This document shows, piece by piece, positions 14,101-21,555 of a stretch of DNA of 64,000 nucleotides. A program made the translations under genes and the position numbers. This DNA is from Propionibacteriaceae bacterium (GTDB lineage: Bacteria > Actinomycetota > Actinomycetes > Propionibacteriales > Propionibacteriaceae): assembly GCA_031267645.1 (NCBI GenBank), contig JAIRYW010000039.1:35142-99141 (forward strand), written 5' to 3'. Under the pieces are notes generated by a model, which was not told the DNA's origin, did no database searches, and saw only the letters and a list, made by a program, of their open reading frames with translations. How positions within the stretch are numbered: position 1 is the stretch's first letter; each line of letters opens with the position of its first letter.

Positions 14101-15569
14101 TGCGCCCGGTCCTGACCACGGCCTGCGCCATCGCCGCGGCCATGCTGCCTTTGACGATCGGTCTGGACGGTCCCGACGCGGACCCGGTCCGGTCGCTGGC
14201 CCACCTGGTGCTGGGCGGACTGGTGGCCTCGACCCTGTTCACCCTGCTGGTGGCCCCGGCCTGCCACAGTTTGGTGGCCCGTCAGCAGGACCGCCAGGCG
14301 AGCCACCGCCAGTCCAAGTTGGACAAGGCCCGGGCCGACCGCTCCAACCGGCTCGGCCTGGACCTGCCCCAGCCGCGTCAGCCGGAACGGCCGGACGGCC
14401 TGGAGGAGTCGACCGTGGTGCTGCGCCGCCGCTCCCGTAAAACTCGGGCGGAGGCCCGGACCCAGGACTCCGCCCCATCCGGCGGCGACCAGTCCAGCGG
14501 CGCCCAGCCCGACTCCGAACCAGTCGGCCCCAGTCCGGCCGCCGCCGCGGTCGACCGGAACGAGACCGCCGGTCCGCTGGGCGGCGGGCCGAGGTCGTCC
14601 ACCAGCCCGACCGTCTTCGCCTCCTTGGACCGGCTGGGCGGCAGCCTGCGGTCGGACTCGCCCGACCGTCTGGACACACCAGCCTTCTACGACCAAGCGG
14701 ATCGTTTCGGCCTGGGCGGCCCGCTGCCGCCGCGGCCATCGACCGGCGCCACCAGCCCGCCGTCGACTCAGCCGACCGGCCCCGGCTATCCCCCGCCGAC
14801 CCCGACCGGCCCCGGCCCGTACGCCCCGGTCCGCCCACCAGCCGACTGGACGACCGATCCCTCCGCGGTCTTCGTCCCCGCCCGTCCGGCCGGCCTCCCT
14901 CCCCGACCGCCGACCGGTCCGCCTTTAGGCGTCGGCCTCGACCGCAGTCTCAGCGCCGGGACGCTCTCCGGCGCCGGCGCCAGCCCGTCCGCTCCGACCG
15001 ACCCGCGCCCGCCGACTGGTTCGTACACCCCGACCGGTTCGTACATCCCAGCCGGTTCCTACACCCCGACCGGTCCCTACACCCCGGCCGGCTCGTACCG
15101 ACCGACCGGCCCGCGCACTCCCGCCAGCCCGTACCGGCCGACCGACCCCCCCGCCCCGACCAGTCCGTACCTCCCGACCGACCCACGCAGCCCGGCCCAG
15201 CCCCGCACGCCAGCCGGCCCCTCCGCGCCAGCCAGCCCGTACGACCCCGCCGGCTCGCGCCCACCCGCCGGCTGGTACCCGCCGGCCGACCCGTACCTCC
15301 CGACTGGCCTGACCGCTTCGTCGACTCCGGCCGGCTCCAGCCCCTATCGCCCGGCCTGGTCGCCGGCCGAGCCAAGCTGGTCGCCCCCGACCGGTTCGAC
15401 CGGCTCCACCGGCGGCTCCGAGCGGACCGCCCCGGCTGGCCGCCCCGGAGCGGACCGCCCCCTCGACCAAGTCAGCTGGTTGGCCTCCTTGGGCCAAACC
15501 GACAGCTCGTATCTAAGCGACTGGAATCGGGCCAATCCACCCAGCCCAGGGCCCGAGCCGGACAACTGA
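11160..15569 (+). CDS. RND-superfamily (AcrB/HAE1-like) transporter with long Pro/Tyr-rich C-terminal tail
   Basis: Proton-driven multi-pass exporter of the AcrB/SwrC type. TM1 is near residues 15-35, the first porter domain contains SHPGASPESVCRQLTEPVE, and the TM4 proton-relay Asp pair is seen in GRTVDDSLVVLENVKR. In TM10 the position of AcrB Lys940 is a serine (LIGLAASNTLVSVNLVNQ). The membrane part ends near residue 1035. About 430 further residues are hydrophilic and rich in Pro, Ser, Thr and Tyr, with GSYTPTG-like repeats around 1280-1340. Transporters of this class usually end soon after TM12, so the tail is unusual. No adaptor or outer-membrane partner is adjacent. The start codon lacks a clear ribosome site, and a TTG 12 bases later is possible. 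Substrate unknown. Confidence 0.85.
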   Translation: MGTSLFRLARSSLRHRAVVALVTLLVAAAGLYSAFTLERRLTPDLRLQTVAVVVSHPGASPESVCRQLTEPVETALRDLPEVVGVTSTAVTGQSVSLVEFATTTDLEAARLRLVDLLANLARGWPEQVSSQVTPLSADDQPDAQVAVFGSATDSPDPGLMAQVARDLVLPRLTQIEQVRTVVRSGATDNVITVTLRPAALAQYGLDAAQVVSVLRDLGLTGPGGVLSSGDRSVAVQLGAPVTTVDELRAVPLRVIQSTPSSNPTRSTPAPSPTVTTVTLSMVAEVALGPSPAESRARSNGRPAVLLTVVKTERGDFLDLSQALAETVRQLNPTLAQSGLTAQVVFDQAPFLERTTDWLARDGLIGWGVCLLVVLVGLLSLRSALVAAVAWPIALLGGLTALRLTGASLNLMTLAGLAVALGRTVDDSLVVLENVKRHLAYGQPKRAAIVSAVREVAGPIAATTAATGAVMAPLAIWGGLAGQLGRPFVLALAAALSSSLLVSLAVVPVLCQCLLKASITLDAEDADRRHHNAEARRRQGLGQRAYLGLLRPTLRHPVVTVALALLAMGGAAWLGRGLETGFLNSDGRDTLLVTQVFPPDSSLPAQDAQASRVEDALLKLDFVRTVQTTVGGPSIPTQFNPTGQPQATFSVTVRPEAAAEAAQSIQLALSGLGSVTEPVAVSEPAWRDTAPTVDLIVRAPDQASLTVGLELVRDMVQGLDRTGPVSSPETVWQDLVQVTVDRQRTVEAGLTEAQVTAVVAAATQPARIGALASGSTVIDVLVALGQAPSTVEELAELPLGDGPAGPLRLGQLASIETVSTPAVITTDQGQRSATVRLSPAAADLPHLLSQLEPALERLQPQLPPGSTVRTSGLADLSSQSWAGIGLALLAGLVVAYGVMVLALRGPLTPVVPLLALPFSLGGGLVGLLLGGAPVGLPALVGGALLIGLAASNTLVSVNLVNQSRQAGLDLDEALLEGTRQRLRPVLTTACAIAAAMLPLTIGLDGPDADPVRSLAHLVLGGLVASTLFTLLVAPACHSLVARQQDRQASHRQSKLDKARADRSNRLGLDLPQPRQPERPDGLEESTVVLRRRSRKTRAEARTQDSAPSGGDQSSGAQPDSEPVGPSPAAAAVDRNETAGPLGGGPRSSTSPTVFASLDRLGGSLRSDSPDRLDTPAFYDQADRFGLGGPLPPRPSTGATSPPSTQPTGPGYPPPTPTGPGPYAPVRPPADWTTDPSAVFVPARPAGLPPRPPTGPPLGVGLDRSLSAGTLSGAGASPSAPTDPRPPTGSYTPTGSYIPAGSYTPTGPYTPAGSYRPTGPRTPASPYRPTDPPAPTSPYLPTDPRSPAQPRTPAGPSAPASPYDPAGSRPPAGWYPPADPYLPTGLTASSTPAGSSPYRPAWSPAEPSWSPPTGSTGSTGGSERTAPAGRPGADRPLDQVSWLASLGQTDSSYLSDWNRANPPSPGPEPDN

Positions 15570-15609
15570 ACGCGGACGGGCGGCCGGCCAAGACTGACCG
15601 CTGGTCGGC

Positions 15610-17874
15610 TCAGGACCGCCGGTTGACCATGCCGACCAGGTCGCCCAGGCCCAGCCACCACTGTTGGGCCGGGCGTTGGTGGTCGGGGTCGATCTGGCGC
15701 ATGGCCTGGGCCAGTTCGGTGACTTGGACGCCGTCGGCGTCCGACCCGACGCAGTGGCAGGCAGTGGAGTGGTCGGCCAATTGATCGACCACCGTCCGCA
15801 GCGCCCGTTCGCTCAGCTGGGTGGCCAAGACCCGGTCGGCCGGAGTGGGCGAGCCGCCCTGCTGGATGTGGCCCAGCCGCATGGTGCGAGTGTCGTAGCG
15901 GCCCTGGGCGGCCTCGTCGATCAGATGGCTCAGCACCTCGGTGGTGAAGTTGACGTTGGCCTGCTCGTTGCGCACGGCCAGGAAGAAGGACCGGTTCTGA
16001 TGGTCGAAGCTGTGCGTCAACCAAGCCAGATCGGCTTGGATCTGGTCCAAGGTGACGCCGGTCTCGTTCAAATAGATCTGCTCGGCGCCGCCAGCCAGAC
16101 CGCCCATCAAGGCCAAGAAACCACAGTCGCGGCCCATCGTCTCAGCCACGAAACACCGCTGGGAGGCGGAAGCGGAGGAGCGGATCTTGTCGATGGCATC
16201 GACGATGACGTTGAGGGCGGTGTCGGCCCCGACCGCCATCTGAGTGGCGGGTAAATTGTTGTCGATGGTGGCCGGCAGGCAGACCATCGGGATGCGCAGG
16301 GAGGGGTAGCGCTCGCGCTCGCGCTCCATCAGCGCGACCCCCTGGTAGGCCGTCCAACCGCCGATCACGATCAGAGCGTCCAATCCGCCCTCTTCGACCG
16401 CCCGGCCGATGGCGTAGAGGTCGGCCACGCCGGGGGCCCAACGCCGGGTGCCCAGGACGGCGCCGCCCTCCTGGCTCCACCCGTCGACGTCCTTCCAGGT
16501 CAACGGCTTGACCGCCCCGGCCGCTAGACCGGCGAAACCGTCCTCGACGCCGACCATCTCGAAACCGGCCGCCAACCCCAACCGGACGACGGTCTTGGCG
16601 GCGGTGTTCATGCCCGGGGCCAGGCCGCCGGCGTGCATGACGCCGATCCGACGCCGTCCCGCCGGAGCCTGGTCGTCCAAAGCGGCGGCCGACTGAGCGG
16701 CGTCGGGATCGGAGATGTGGTTGAAGATGCGCCAAGCGGTGGCGAAGTCCGCGCCGCGCGAGGCCACCGCGCCGGCGTAGTCGCCGGCGGCCACCAGCTT
16801 GGGCACGCGACGGGTGGCCGCCACCGCCTCGACCAGGGGCACGGCCACGACCTGGTGGCCGCGGAAACCGAAGACCGGGCCGGGTCCGTCGTCGCAGGTC
16901 AGGACGTGGCTGGCGGCGGAGTAGCCCAACCAGGTCGAGGCCCAGCGGTCGTAGGCGCTGGGCGTCCCGCCGCGTTGGACGTGGCCCAAGATGGTGACGC
17001 GGGCCTCTTCGTCCAGACCGTCCTCGATGGCTTGGCGGACCTGGGCGGCTGTGATGGGACGGCCCTGACGGTCGGTGGCCCCCTCGGCCAAGATCACGAT
17101 GGAGTCTTTGCGGCCGGCTTGACGGCCCTGCCGCAGACGCTGGCACATCTCGTCCTGCCAGCCCTCGGCCGGCGGATGCTCCGGGATCAGCAGCCAGTCG
17201 CCGCCGCCGCAGAGCGCGGCCATGACGGCCAGGTAGCCGCAGTCGCGGCCCATCACCTCGACCACGAAGGCGCGCTGGTGGCTGGCCGCGGTCGAGGAGA
17301 CGCAGTCGAGGGCGTCCTGGATCCGGTGCAGGGCCGAGTCGGCCCCGATAGTCATGTCGGCGCCGACCAAATCGTTGTCGATGGAGCCGACCAGCCCGGC
17401 GAAGACCAGCCGGGGGTGGTCCGAGCGCTGTCGGGCGGTCAGGCGGCCGGCCCGTTCCAGTTCCTCGAGCAGGCCCGGCCATTCGCCGGCGAAGACGTCG
17501 AGCCCGGTCAACGACCCGTCGCCGCCGACCACGACCAGCCGGTCGATGCCCCGGCTGACCAGGTTAAAGGCGGCTTCGAGCCGACCGGCGCGGGTCAGGA
17601 AATCCTTCGAGCGGAAGGTGCCGATGACGGTGCCGCCCCGGTCCAAGATGCCGGAGACACCATCCCACGGCATCGGTTCGATGGCCCCGTCGATCAAACC
17701 TTGGAAACCCTCCGAGACGGCGTAGGCCTGGGCCGAGCAGCTGATGGCGGTGCGCACCACCGCCCGCAGAGCGGCGTTCATACCCTGGGCGTCGCCGCCG
17801 CTGGTCAACACGGCGACTGATTTACCCGCCCCTTGGAGGCGAGCTTGGTCAGGGGCGATCAGGAGGGGCCACAT
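15610..17874 (-). CDS. 6-phosphofructokinase, eukaryotic-type tandem-domain form
   Basis: ATP-dependent phosphorylation of fructose-6-phosphate. The 754-aa protein holds two PfkA domains. The N-half has TSGGDAQGMN (about 24-33), GGDGSLTG (117-124) and the catalytic GSIDND (163-168), with SALHRI and EVMGRDCGYLA closely resembling animal and fungal PFK. The C-half has HAGGLAPGMN, IGGWTAYQG and ATIDNNLPAT, where active-site residues are changed as in the regulatory half of eukaryotic PFK. Start at ATG 17874 is supported by TAGGCT seven bases upstream (leaderless); a TTG at 17940 overlapping the previous stop would add 22 residues without a ribosome site. Catalysis is therefore expected mainly in the N-half. 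Confidence 0.9.
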   Translation of the reverse strand: MWPLLIAPDQARLQGAGKSVAVLTSGGDAQGMNAALRAVVRTAISCSAQAYAVSEGFQGLIDGAIEPMPWDGVSGILDRGGTVIGTFRSKDFLTRAGRLEAAFNLVSRGIDRLVVVGGDGSLTGLDVFAGEWPGLLEELERAGRLTARQRSDHPRLVFAGLVGSIDNDLVGADMTIGADSALHRIQDALDCVSSTAASHQRAFVVEVMGRDCGYLAVMAALCGGGDWLLIPEHPPAEGWQDEMCQRLRQGRQAGRKDSIVILAEGATDRQGRPITAAQVRQAIEDGLDEEARVTILGHVQRGGTPSAYDRWASTWLGYSAASHVLTCDDGPGPVFGFRGHQVVAVPLVEAVAATRRVPKLVAAGDYAGAVASRGADFATAWRIFNHISDPDAAQSAAALDDQAPAGRRRIGVMHAGGLAPGMNTAAKTVVRLGLAAGFEMVGVEDGFAGLAAGAVKPLTWKDVDGWSQEGGAVLGTRRWAPGVADLYAIGRAVEEGGLDALIVIGGWTAYQGVALMERERERYPSLRIPMVCLPATIDNNLPATQMAVGADTALNVIVDAIDKIRSSASASQRCFVAETMGRDCGFLALMGGLAGGAEQIYLNETGVTLDQIQADLAWLTHSFDHQNRSFFLAVRNEQANVNFTTEVLSHLIDEAAQGRYDTRTMRLGHIQQGGSPTPADRVLATQLSERALRTVVDQLADHSTACHCVGSDADGVQVTELAQAMRQIDPDHQRPAQQWWLGLGDLVGMVNRRS

Positions 17875-17881
17875 GGCTCTA

Positions 17882-17887
17882 AGCCTA
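17882..17887 (-). promoter_or_regulatory. -10 box for leaderless pfk transcript
   Basis: TAGGCT seven bases before the ATG of the phosphofructokinase gene; the spacing puts the transcription start at or next to the A of the ATG. Confidence 0.45.
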
Positions 17888-17936
17888 GCCCGGACGGCCT
17901 GACCGGCCGGGTGGGGCTTCGGCCGGCGGAGGGCGG

Positions 17937-18173
17937 TCAAGATTGATTCTGTTGGGGCGGCCGGCCCGGCTTGCGCAACGGCTTGAGCCCGGCCGGCAAG
18001 CGGCCGGCCCGACTCAAGGCCTCGCGCAAGATCGACTCGATCTGGGCGTTCAGGCTACGTAACTCGTCGCTCGACCATTGGGCCAGGGCCCGGTGCACAG
18101 CCGGATCCAGGCGCACCAGCAGCGGGCGGCGGCCCGGCGGGGCGGGCTCCGGCGCGGTGGCGCGTTCAGACAT
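17937..18173 (-). CDS. Small ribbon-helix-helix (Arc-like) protein
   Basis: A 78-residue basic protein. The segment RRPLLVRLDPAVHRALAQWSSDELRSLNAQIESILREALSRAG (residues about 15-57) fits the ribbon-helix-helix DNA-binding fold: one strand with alternating polar residues, then two helices. It lies 30 bases after the SPFH gene on the same strand, a pairing seen in other actinobacteria from general knowledge. No toxin gene is next to it, so it need not be an antitoxin. It may regulate the SPFH operon. Confidence 0.75.
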   Translation of the reverse strand: MSERATAPEPAPPGRRPLLVRLDPAVHRALAQWSSDELRSLNAQIESILREALSRAGRLPAGLKPLRKPGRPPQQNQS

Positions 18174-18203
18174 GGTCGAATCGGTTCACGATGGCGGGTT
18201 GGC

Positions 18204-19184
18204 TCAGGTGTACAAAGACCCCGTGTTGACGACCGGGGTGGCGCGGGAGTCGGAGCAGAGCACGACCAGCAGATTGGAGATCATGGCCGCCTTGCGCTCG
18301 TCGTCCATCTGCACCACCGCGTCGGACTCCAGCCGCTCCAAGGCCGACTGGACCATCGAGACGGCCCCTTCGACGATCCGGGAGCGGGCCGCCAGGACGG
18401 CCTCGGCCTGCTGGCGCTGCAACATGACCTGGGCGATCTCAGGGGCGAAGGAGAGCGAGGAGATGCGGGTCTCGATGACTTTGAGGCCGGCGATGGCGAT
18501 GCGCTCGGACACCTCGTCGGCCAGTTGGGCCGCCACCAGGTCGGTCGAGCCGCGCAGGGTGGGCTCGCCCGGGGCGCCGTTGTCGTAAGGGTGGATGCTG
18601 GCGATGTGACGCAACGCGGCCTCCGATTGGACGGTCACGAACTGCTGGTAGTCCTCGACCTGGAAGACCGACTGGGCGGTGTCCTCGACCTGCCAGACCA
18701 CGATGGCGGCGATGTTGATCGGATTGCCGTCGGCGTCGTTGACCTTCAGGTCGCGAGTCTCGAAGTTACGCACCTTGACCGAGACCCGTTTGTGGGTGGT
18801 GAAGGGCGCCACCAGGCGCAGGCCGGTGCGACGGATGGTGCCGACGTAACTGCCCAGGAATTGCAGCACCTTGGTGTCGCCGGGGGACACGATCGTCATG
18901 CAAGACCCCATCAGGACGAAGACCACGATGAAGAGGACTATGCCCCAGGCCAATTGGGCGTCGCCGCCGTTCCCGTCGACCATACGTCGGGCGCCCGACC
19001 AGCCCAGGTAGACCGGGCCGGCCAACAGAGCCAGCAGGATGATCAGTCCTAGGCCACCGGAGAGCGACCAGCCCGACTTCTCATGGGTGATGGGCTTGAC
19101 CTGGGCCGGGCCCAGGCCCTGGCGGCCGAGAACGGGCCGGCTGGGCTCCGCGGTCGACGGTCCAGTGGGGGTCGGATCTGACAT
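18204..19184 (-). CDS. SPFH (band 7) domain membrane protein
   Basis: Stomatin/prohibitin/flotillin-like scaffold of membrane microdomains. Two hydrophobic segments (about residues 43-62 and 78-98) precede the band-7 domain, which starts at SPGDTKVLQFLGSYVGTIRRTGLRLVAPF and includes VKVRNFETRDLKVNDADGNPINIAAIVVWQVEDTAQSVFQVEDY. A charged region with QRQQAEAVLAARSRIVEGAV follows and probably forms a coiled coil. Length 326 aa. The ATG follows an AGGAGG site, with a near-consensus promoter just upstream. It heads an apparent operon with the RHH gene. Its precise role is not known. Confidence 0.88.
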   Translation of the reverse strand: MSDPTPTGPSTAEPSRPVLGRQGLGPAQVKPITHEKSGWSLSGGLGLIILLALLAGPVYLGWSGARRMVDGNGGDAQLAWGIVLFIVVFVLMGSCMTIVSPGDTKVLQFLGSYVGTIRRTGLRLVAPFTTHKRVSVKVRNFETRDLKVNDADGNPINIAAIVVWQVEDTAQSVFQVEDYQQFVTVQSEAALRHIASIHPYDNGAPGEPTLRGSTDLVAAQLADEVSERIAIAGLKVIETRISSLSFAPEIAQVMLQRQQAEAVLAARSRIVEGAVSMVQSALERLESDAVVQMDDERKAAMISNLLVVLCSDSRATPVVNTGSLYT

Positions 19185-19216
19185 GGCACCTCCTGAGGCG
19201 TCTGTAATTTGATATC

Positions 19217-19245
19217 AGATTAGACCAGAAGGGACCGCCTGACAA
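19217..19245 (-). promoter_or_regulatory. Sigma-A-type promoter of the SPFH gene
   Basis: TTGTCA (19240-19245), a 17-base spacer and TAATCT (19217-19222) on the minus strand, about 32 bases before the SPFH start codon. This is the best-matched -35/-10 pair noticed in the window. Confidence 0.65.
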
Positions 19246-19257
19246 GCCGTCACCGGC

Positions 19258-19309
19258 CGGTCGAGCCGGGGCCGGGCGGTCGAGCCGGGGCCGGGCGGTC
19301 AGGCCGGGG
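19258..19309. repeat. 19-bp direct repeat, two copies plus a partial third
   Basis: CGGTCGAGCCGGGGCCGGG is at 19258-19276 and 19277-19295, with a shortened third copy at 19296-19309 running into the stop codon of the copZ-like gene. It lies between two same-strand genes; it may act as a transcript end or be slippage. Confidence 0.7.
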
Positions 19310-19511
19310 CGACGGTGTAGTCGTCGCCGGCTTCGGCCACCGCCGCCACGATCAGATCGAAGTCGATCGGCTGAGCCGAGTCGACCGTCATACGGCCGTC
19401 GGCCAAGGAGACCTCGACCCGATCGACCCCGGCCAGGGCGGAGACTTCCTCGGTGACGTGGTTGACGCAATGCTGGCAGGTCATGCCGGTGACGATGTAG
19501 TTGGCGAGCAC
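19299..19511 (-). CDS. CopZ-like heavy-metal-associated (HMA) domain protein
   Basis: A 70-residue single HMA domain with the metal site GMTCQHC (Cys at residues 12 and 15) and the expected beta-alpha-beta-beta-alpha-beta pattern. Such proteins ferry Cu(I) to P1B ATPases. No ATPase or CsoR-type regulator is adjacent, so the partner must be elsewhere. The GTG start has a GAGGAG ribosome site upstream. Confidence 0.88.
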   Translation of the reverse strand: MLANYIVTGMTCQHCVNHVTEEVSALAGVDRVEVSLADGRMTVDSAQPIDFDLIVAAVAEAGDDYTVAPA

Positions 19512-19659
19512 GTTCTCTCCTCGGATCGGGCCTGGGGCGCCGGGGGGCTGGGCGGTCGGCCCCGCGGATCGGACCCCGACGGCGGTCGACCCAGTCTAGT
19601 GGCGATGGCTAGGCGATTCGAGACCGAGCCGGCCGGCCGGACCAAGCCACTCGAATTGT

Positions 19660-19945
19660 CTTGAAGTTATCTACAGCGGCTGTGCATAACTCCCGGAAGG
19701 AGCCCTCGTCAACCCCCCGGGGGAACAATCCGCCAATGGCGCGTAATCACTAGGTCGAAGTGGCGACAAATCACTCGGAGAGATTCTCCACACAGCCCTG
19801 TGACTTACGTATGCCCTTGCCAGAACGGCGTTTTACGATCTCGAAGGAGTTCTGGGAGGAGGTTGTCCACAGGCGGTGTGGACAGATCGCGCGGCCCGCC
19901 CCCGACCGTCCCCAGGTTATCCACAGGCCCTGTGGACCACCGACT
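19660..19945. other. Candidate replication origin: cluster of DnaA boxes in inverted pairs
   Basis: A non-coding stretch of about 540 bases (19512-20053) contains DnaA-box-like 9-mers: TTATCTACA (19667), TTATGCACA on minus (19681-19689), TTCTCCACA (19784), TTGTCCACA (19863, the actinobacterial consensus), CTGTCCACA on minus (19877-19885), TTATCCACA (19917, the E. coli consensus) and TGGTCCACA on minus (19931-19939). Three pairs face each other with exactly five bases between the 9-mers. The 19690-19850 segment is poorer in GC than its surroundings. dnaB starts just to the right, gyrBA lies 14 kb to the left, and gene strand preference switches here. dnaA itself is not in the window, so this could instead be a DnaA-controlled regulatory region. 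Confidence 0.65.
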
Positions 19946-20053
19946 TGAGAAGACCTCCGGGGCGGGCGCTAACGTAGGCCGCCTGACTGGTCCGCCCATT
20001 GTCGTAGCCACCGCCTAGGGTGACCTGTCATAGACCCGCCGATGGAGGCTGAC

Positions 20054-21436
20054 GTGACCCAAGCGCGCGACCTGACCGAGTTCCCCGGTCAGGCCCACGA
20101 CCGTGTGCCGCCCCAAGACCTAGCCGCCGAACAGTCGGTCCTGGGCGCCATGATGATGAGCAAGGACGCCATCGCCAACGTCATCGAGCTGGTGCGCGGG
20201 GCCGATTTCTACAAACCCGCCCACGAACTGATCTTCGACTGCGTCATCGACATCTACGGCCGGGGCGATCCGGCCGACGCCATCACGGTGGCGGCCGAGC
20301 TGACCAAGCGAGGCGAGATCGGCCGGGTCGGCGGCCACGTCTACATCCACGATCTGCTGTCCTCGGTCGCCATCGCCGCCAACGCCGGCTACTACGCCCA
20401 GATCGTGCGTGAGAAGGCCATCCTGCGCCGCCTGGTCGAAGCCTCGATCAAGATCGCCCAACTGGGCTACTCCGGCTCCGGCGACGTCGAAGACATCGTC
20501 GACCTGGCCCAACAGACGGTCTACGAGATCTCCGACACCTCCCGTTCCGAGGACTGCAAGGTCATCTCCGACCTCTTCCAAGCCGCCTGGGACGAGATGG
20601 ACGCCCTGGCCTCGCACGGCGGCCGGCTGGCCGGGGTGCCGACCGGCTTCGCCAAGTTGGACGAGCTGACCAATGGTTTCCACCCGGGCCAGATGGTGAT
20701 CGTGGCGGCCCGCCCAGCCGTCGGCAAGTCGACCCTGGCGCTCGACTTCGCCCGCGCCGCCGCCATCCAGAACCGGCTCACGACGGCGGTCTTCTCGCTC
20801 GAGATGAGTTCCATGGAGATTATGATGCGTCTGCTCTCGGCCGAGACCGGCGTCAATCTGCAGGCCATCCGGACCGGCCAGTTGGACGAGGCCTGGGATC
20901 GCCTGTCCGCCATCACCGGCCGTCTCTCCGGCGCCCCGCTCTTCATCGACGATTCGCCCAACCTGACCATGATGGAGATCCGGGCCAAGGCCCGCCGGCT
21001 GAAACAGCGCCACGACCTCAAACTGATCGTGATCGACTACATCCAGTTGATGACCTCGGGCAAGCGGGTCGAGTCGCGTCAGGTCGAGGTGTCCGAGTTC
21101 TCCCGCCAGATCAAACTGCTGGCCAAAGAGCTGAACGTGCCAGTGGTGGCCCTGTCCCAGCTCAACCGGGCCAATGAGGCCCGTTCGGACAAGAAGCCCC
21201 TGCTGAGCGATCTGCGGGAGTCGGGCTCGTTGGAACAGGACGCCGACATCGTCATGCTGCTGCACCGCGACGACGTCTACGAACGCGACGCCAGCAAACA
21301 CGACGGCGAGGCCGACCTGATCGTGGCCAAGCACCGCAACGGCGAGACCAAGTCCGTCCGGCTGCTCTTCCAGGGCCATCTGTCCTGCTTCGCCAACAAC
21401 CCGGAAGACCAGTTCGCCGCCGCCGGAGCCCACTGA
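20054..21436 (+). CDS. dnaB: Replicative DNA helicase DnaB
   Basis: Hexameric 5'-3' helicase of the replication fork. The N-terminal primase-interacting domain begins PPQDLAAEQSVLGAMMMS. The RecA-like domain has the Walker A loop AARPAVGKSTLALDFA, EMSSMEIMMRLLSAETGV, Walker B VIDYIQLM, then SQLNRANEARSDKKPLLSDLRESGSLEQDADIVMLLHRD. There is no intein, though many actinobacterial dnaB genes carry one. GTG 20054 is preferred because GGAGG ends five bases before it; ATG 20042, in frame, overlaps that site and has none of its own. The gene is not beside rplI or ssb as is common, but beside the DnaA-box cluster. Confidence 0.96.
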   Translation: MTQARDLTEFPGQAHDRVPPQDLAAEQSVLGAMMMSKDAIANVIELVRGADFYKPAHELIFDCVIDIYGRGDPADAITVAAELTKRGEIGRVGGHVYIHDLLSSVAIAANAGYYAQIVREKAILRRLVEASIKIAQLGYSGSGDVEDIVDLAQQTVYEISDTSRSEDCKVISDLFQAAWDEMDALASHGGRLAGVPTGFAKLDELTNGFHPGQMVIVAARPAVGKSTLALDFARAAAIQNRLTTAVFSLEMSSMEIMMRLLSAETGVNLQAIRTGQLDEAWDRLSAITGRLSGAPLFIDDSPNLTMMEIRAKARRLKQRHDLKLIVIDYIQLMTSGKRVESRQVEVSEFSRQIKLLAKELNVPVVALSQLNRANEARSDKKPLLSDLRESGSLEQDADIVMLLHRDDVYERDASKHDGEADLIVAKHRNGETKSVRLLFQGHLSCFANNPEDQFAAAGAH

Positions 21437-21474
21437 GGTGAGCGTCCATCTCTCAGCCAATTCTCAGCTTTCCC

Positions 21475-21502
21475 TTGGCGTTTCTTCAGGGTTTGGTAAG
21501 AT
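21475..21502 (+). promoter_or_regulatory. Promoter of the rpfB-like gene
   Basis: TTGGCG (21475-21480), a 16-base spacer and TAAGAT (21497-21502). The predicted leader is about 45 bases and contains a small GGG/CCC hairpin before the AGAGGA ribosome site. Confidence 0.5.
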
Positions 21503-21555
21503 CTGGCCTTTGTAAGGGGTTCTCTCCCGTGTCTGAGAGCTAAGAGGACGTGTCC

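Noticed and set aside
17937..18173. Antitoxin of a toxin-antitoxin pair
   Set aside because: RHH fold fits, but no small toxin gene is adjacent; the neighbour is an SPFH protein.
19299..19511. Copper-resistance operon
   Set aside because: Only a CopZ-like protein is present; no P1B ATPase or CsoR nearby.
20054..21436. Intein in dnaB
   Set aside because: Walker A and later motifs are continuous and the protein is normal length.
21503..21555. Possible c-di-AMP riboswitch before rpfB
   Set aside because: Such riboswitches occur upstream of rpf genes in actinobacteria, but this leader is only about 45 bases and too short; no conserved core found in other cassette leaders either.
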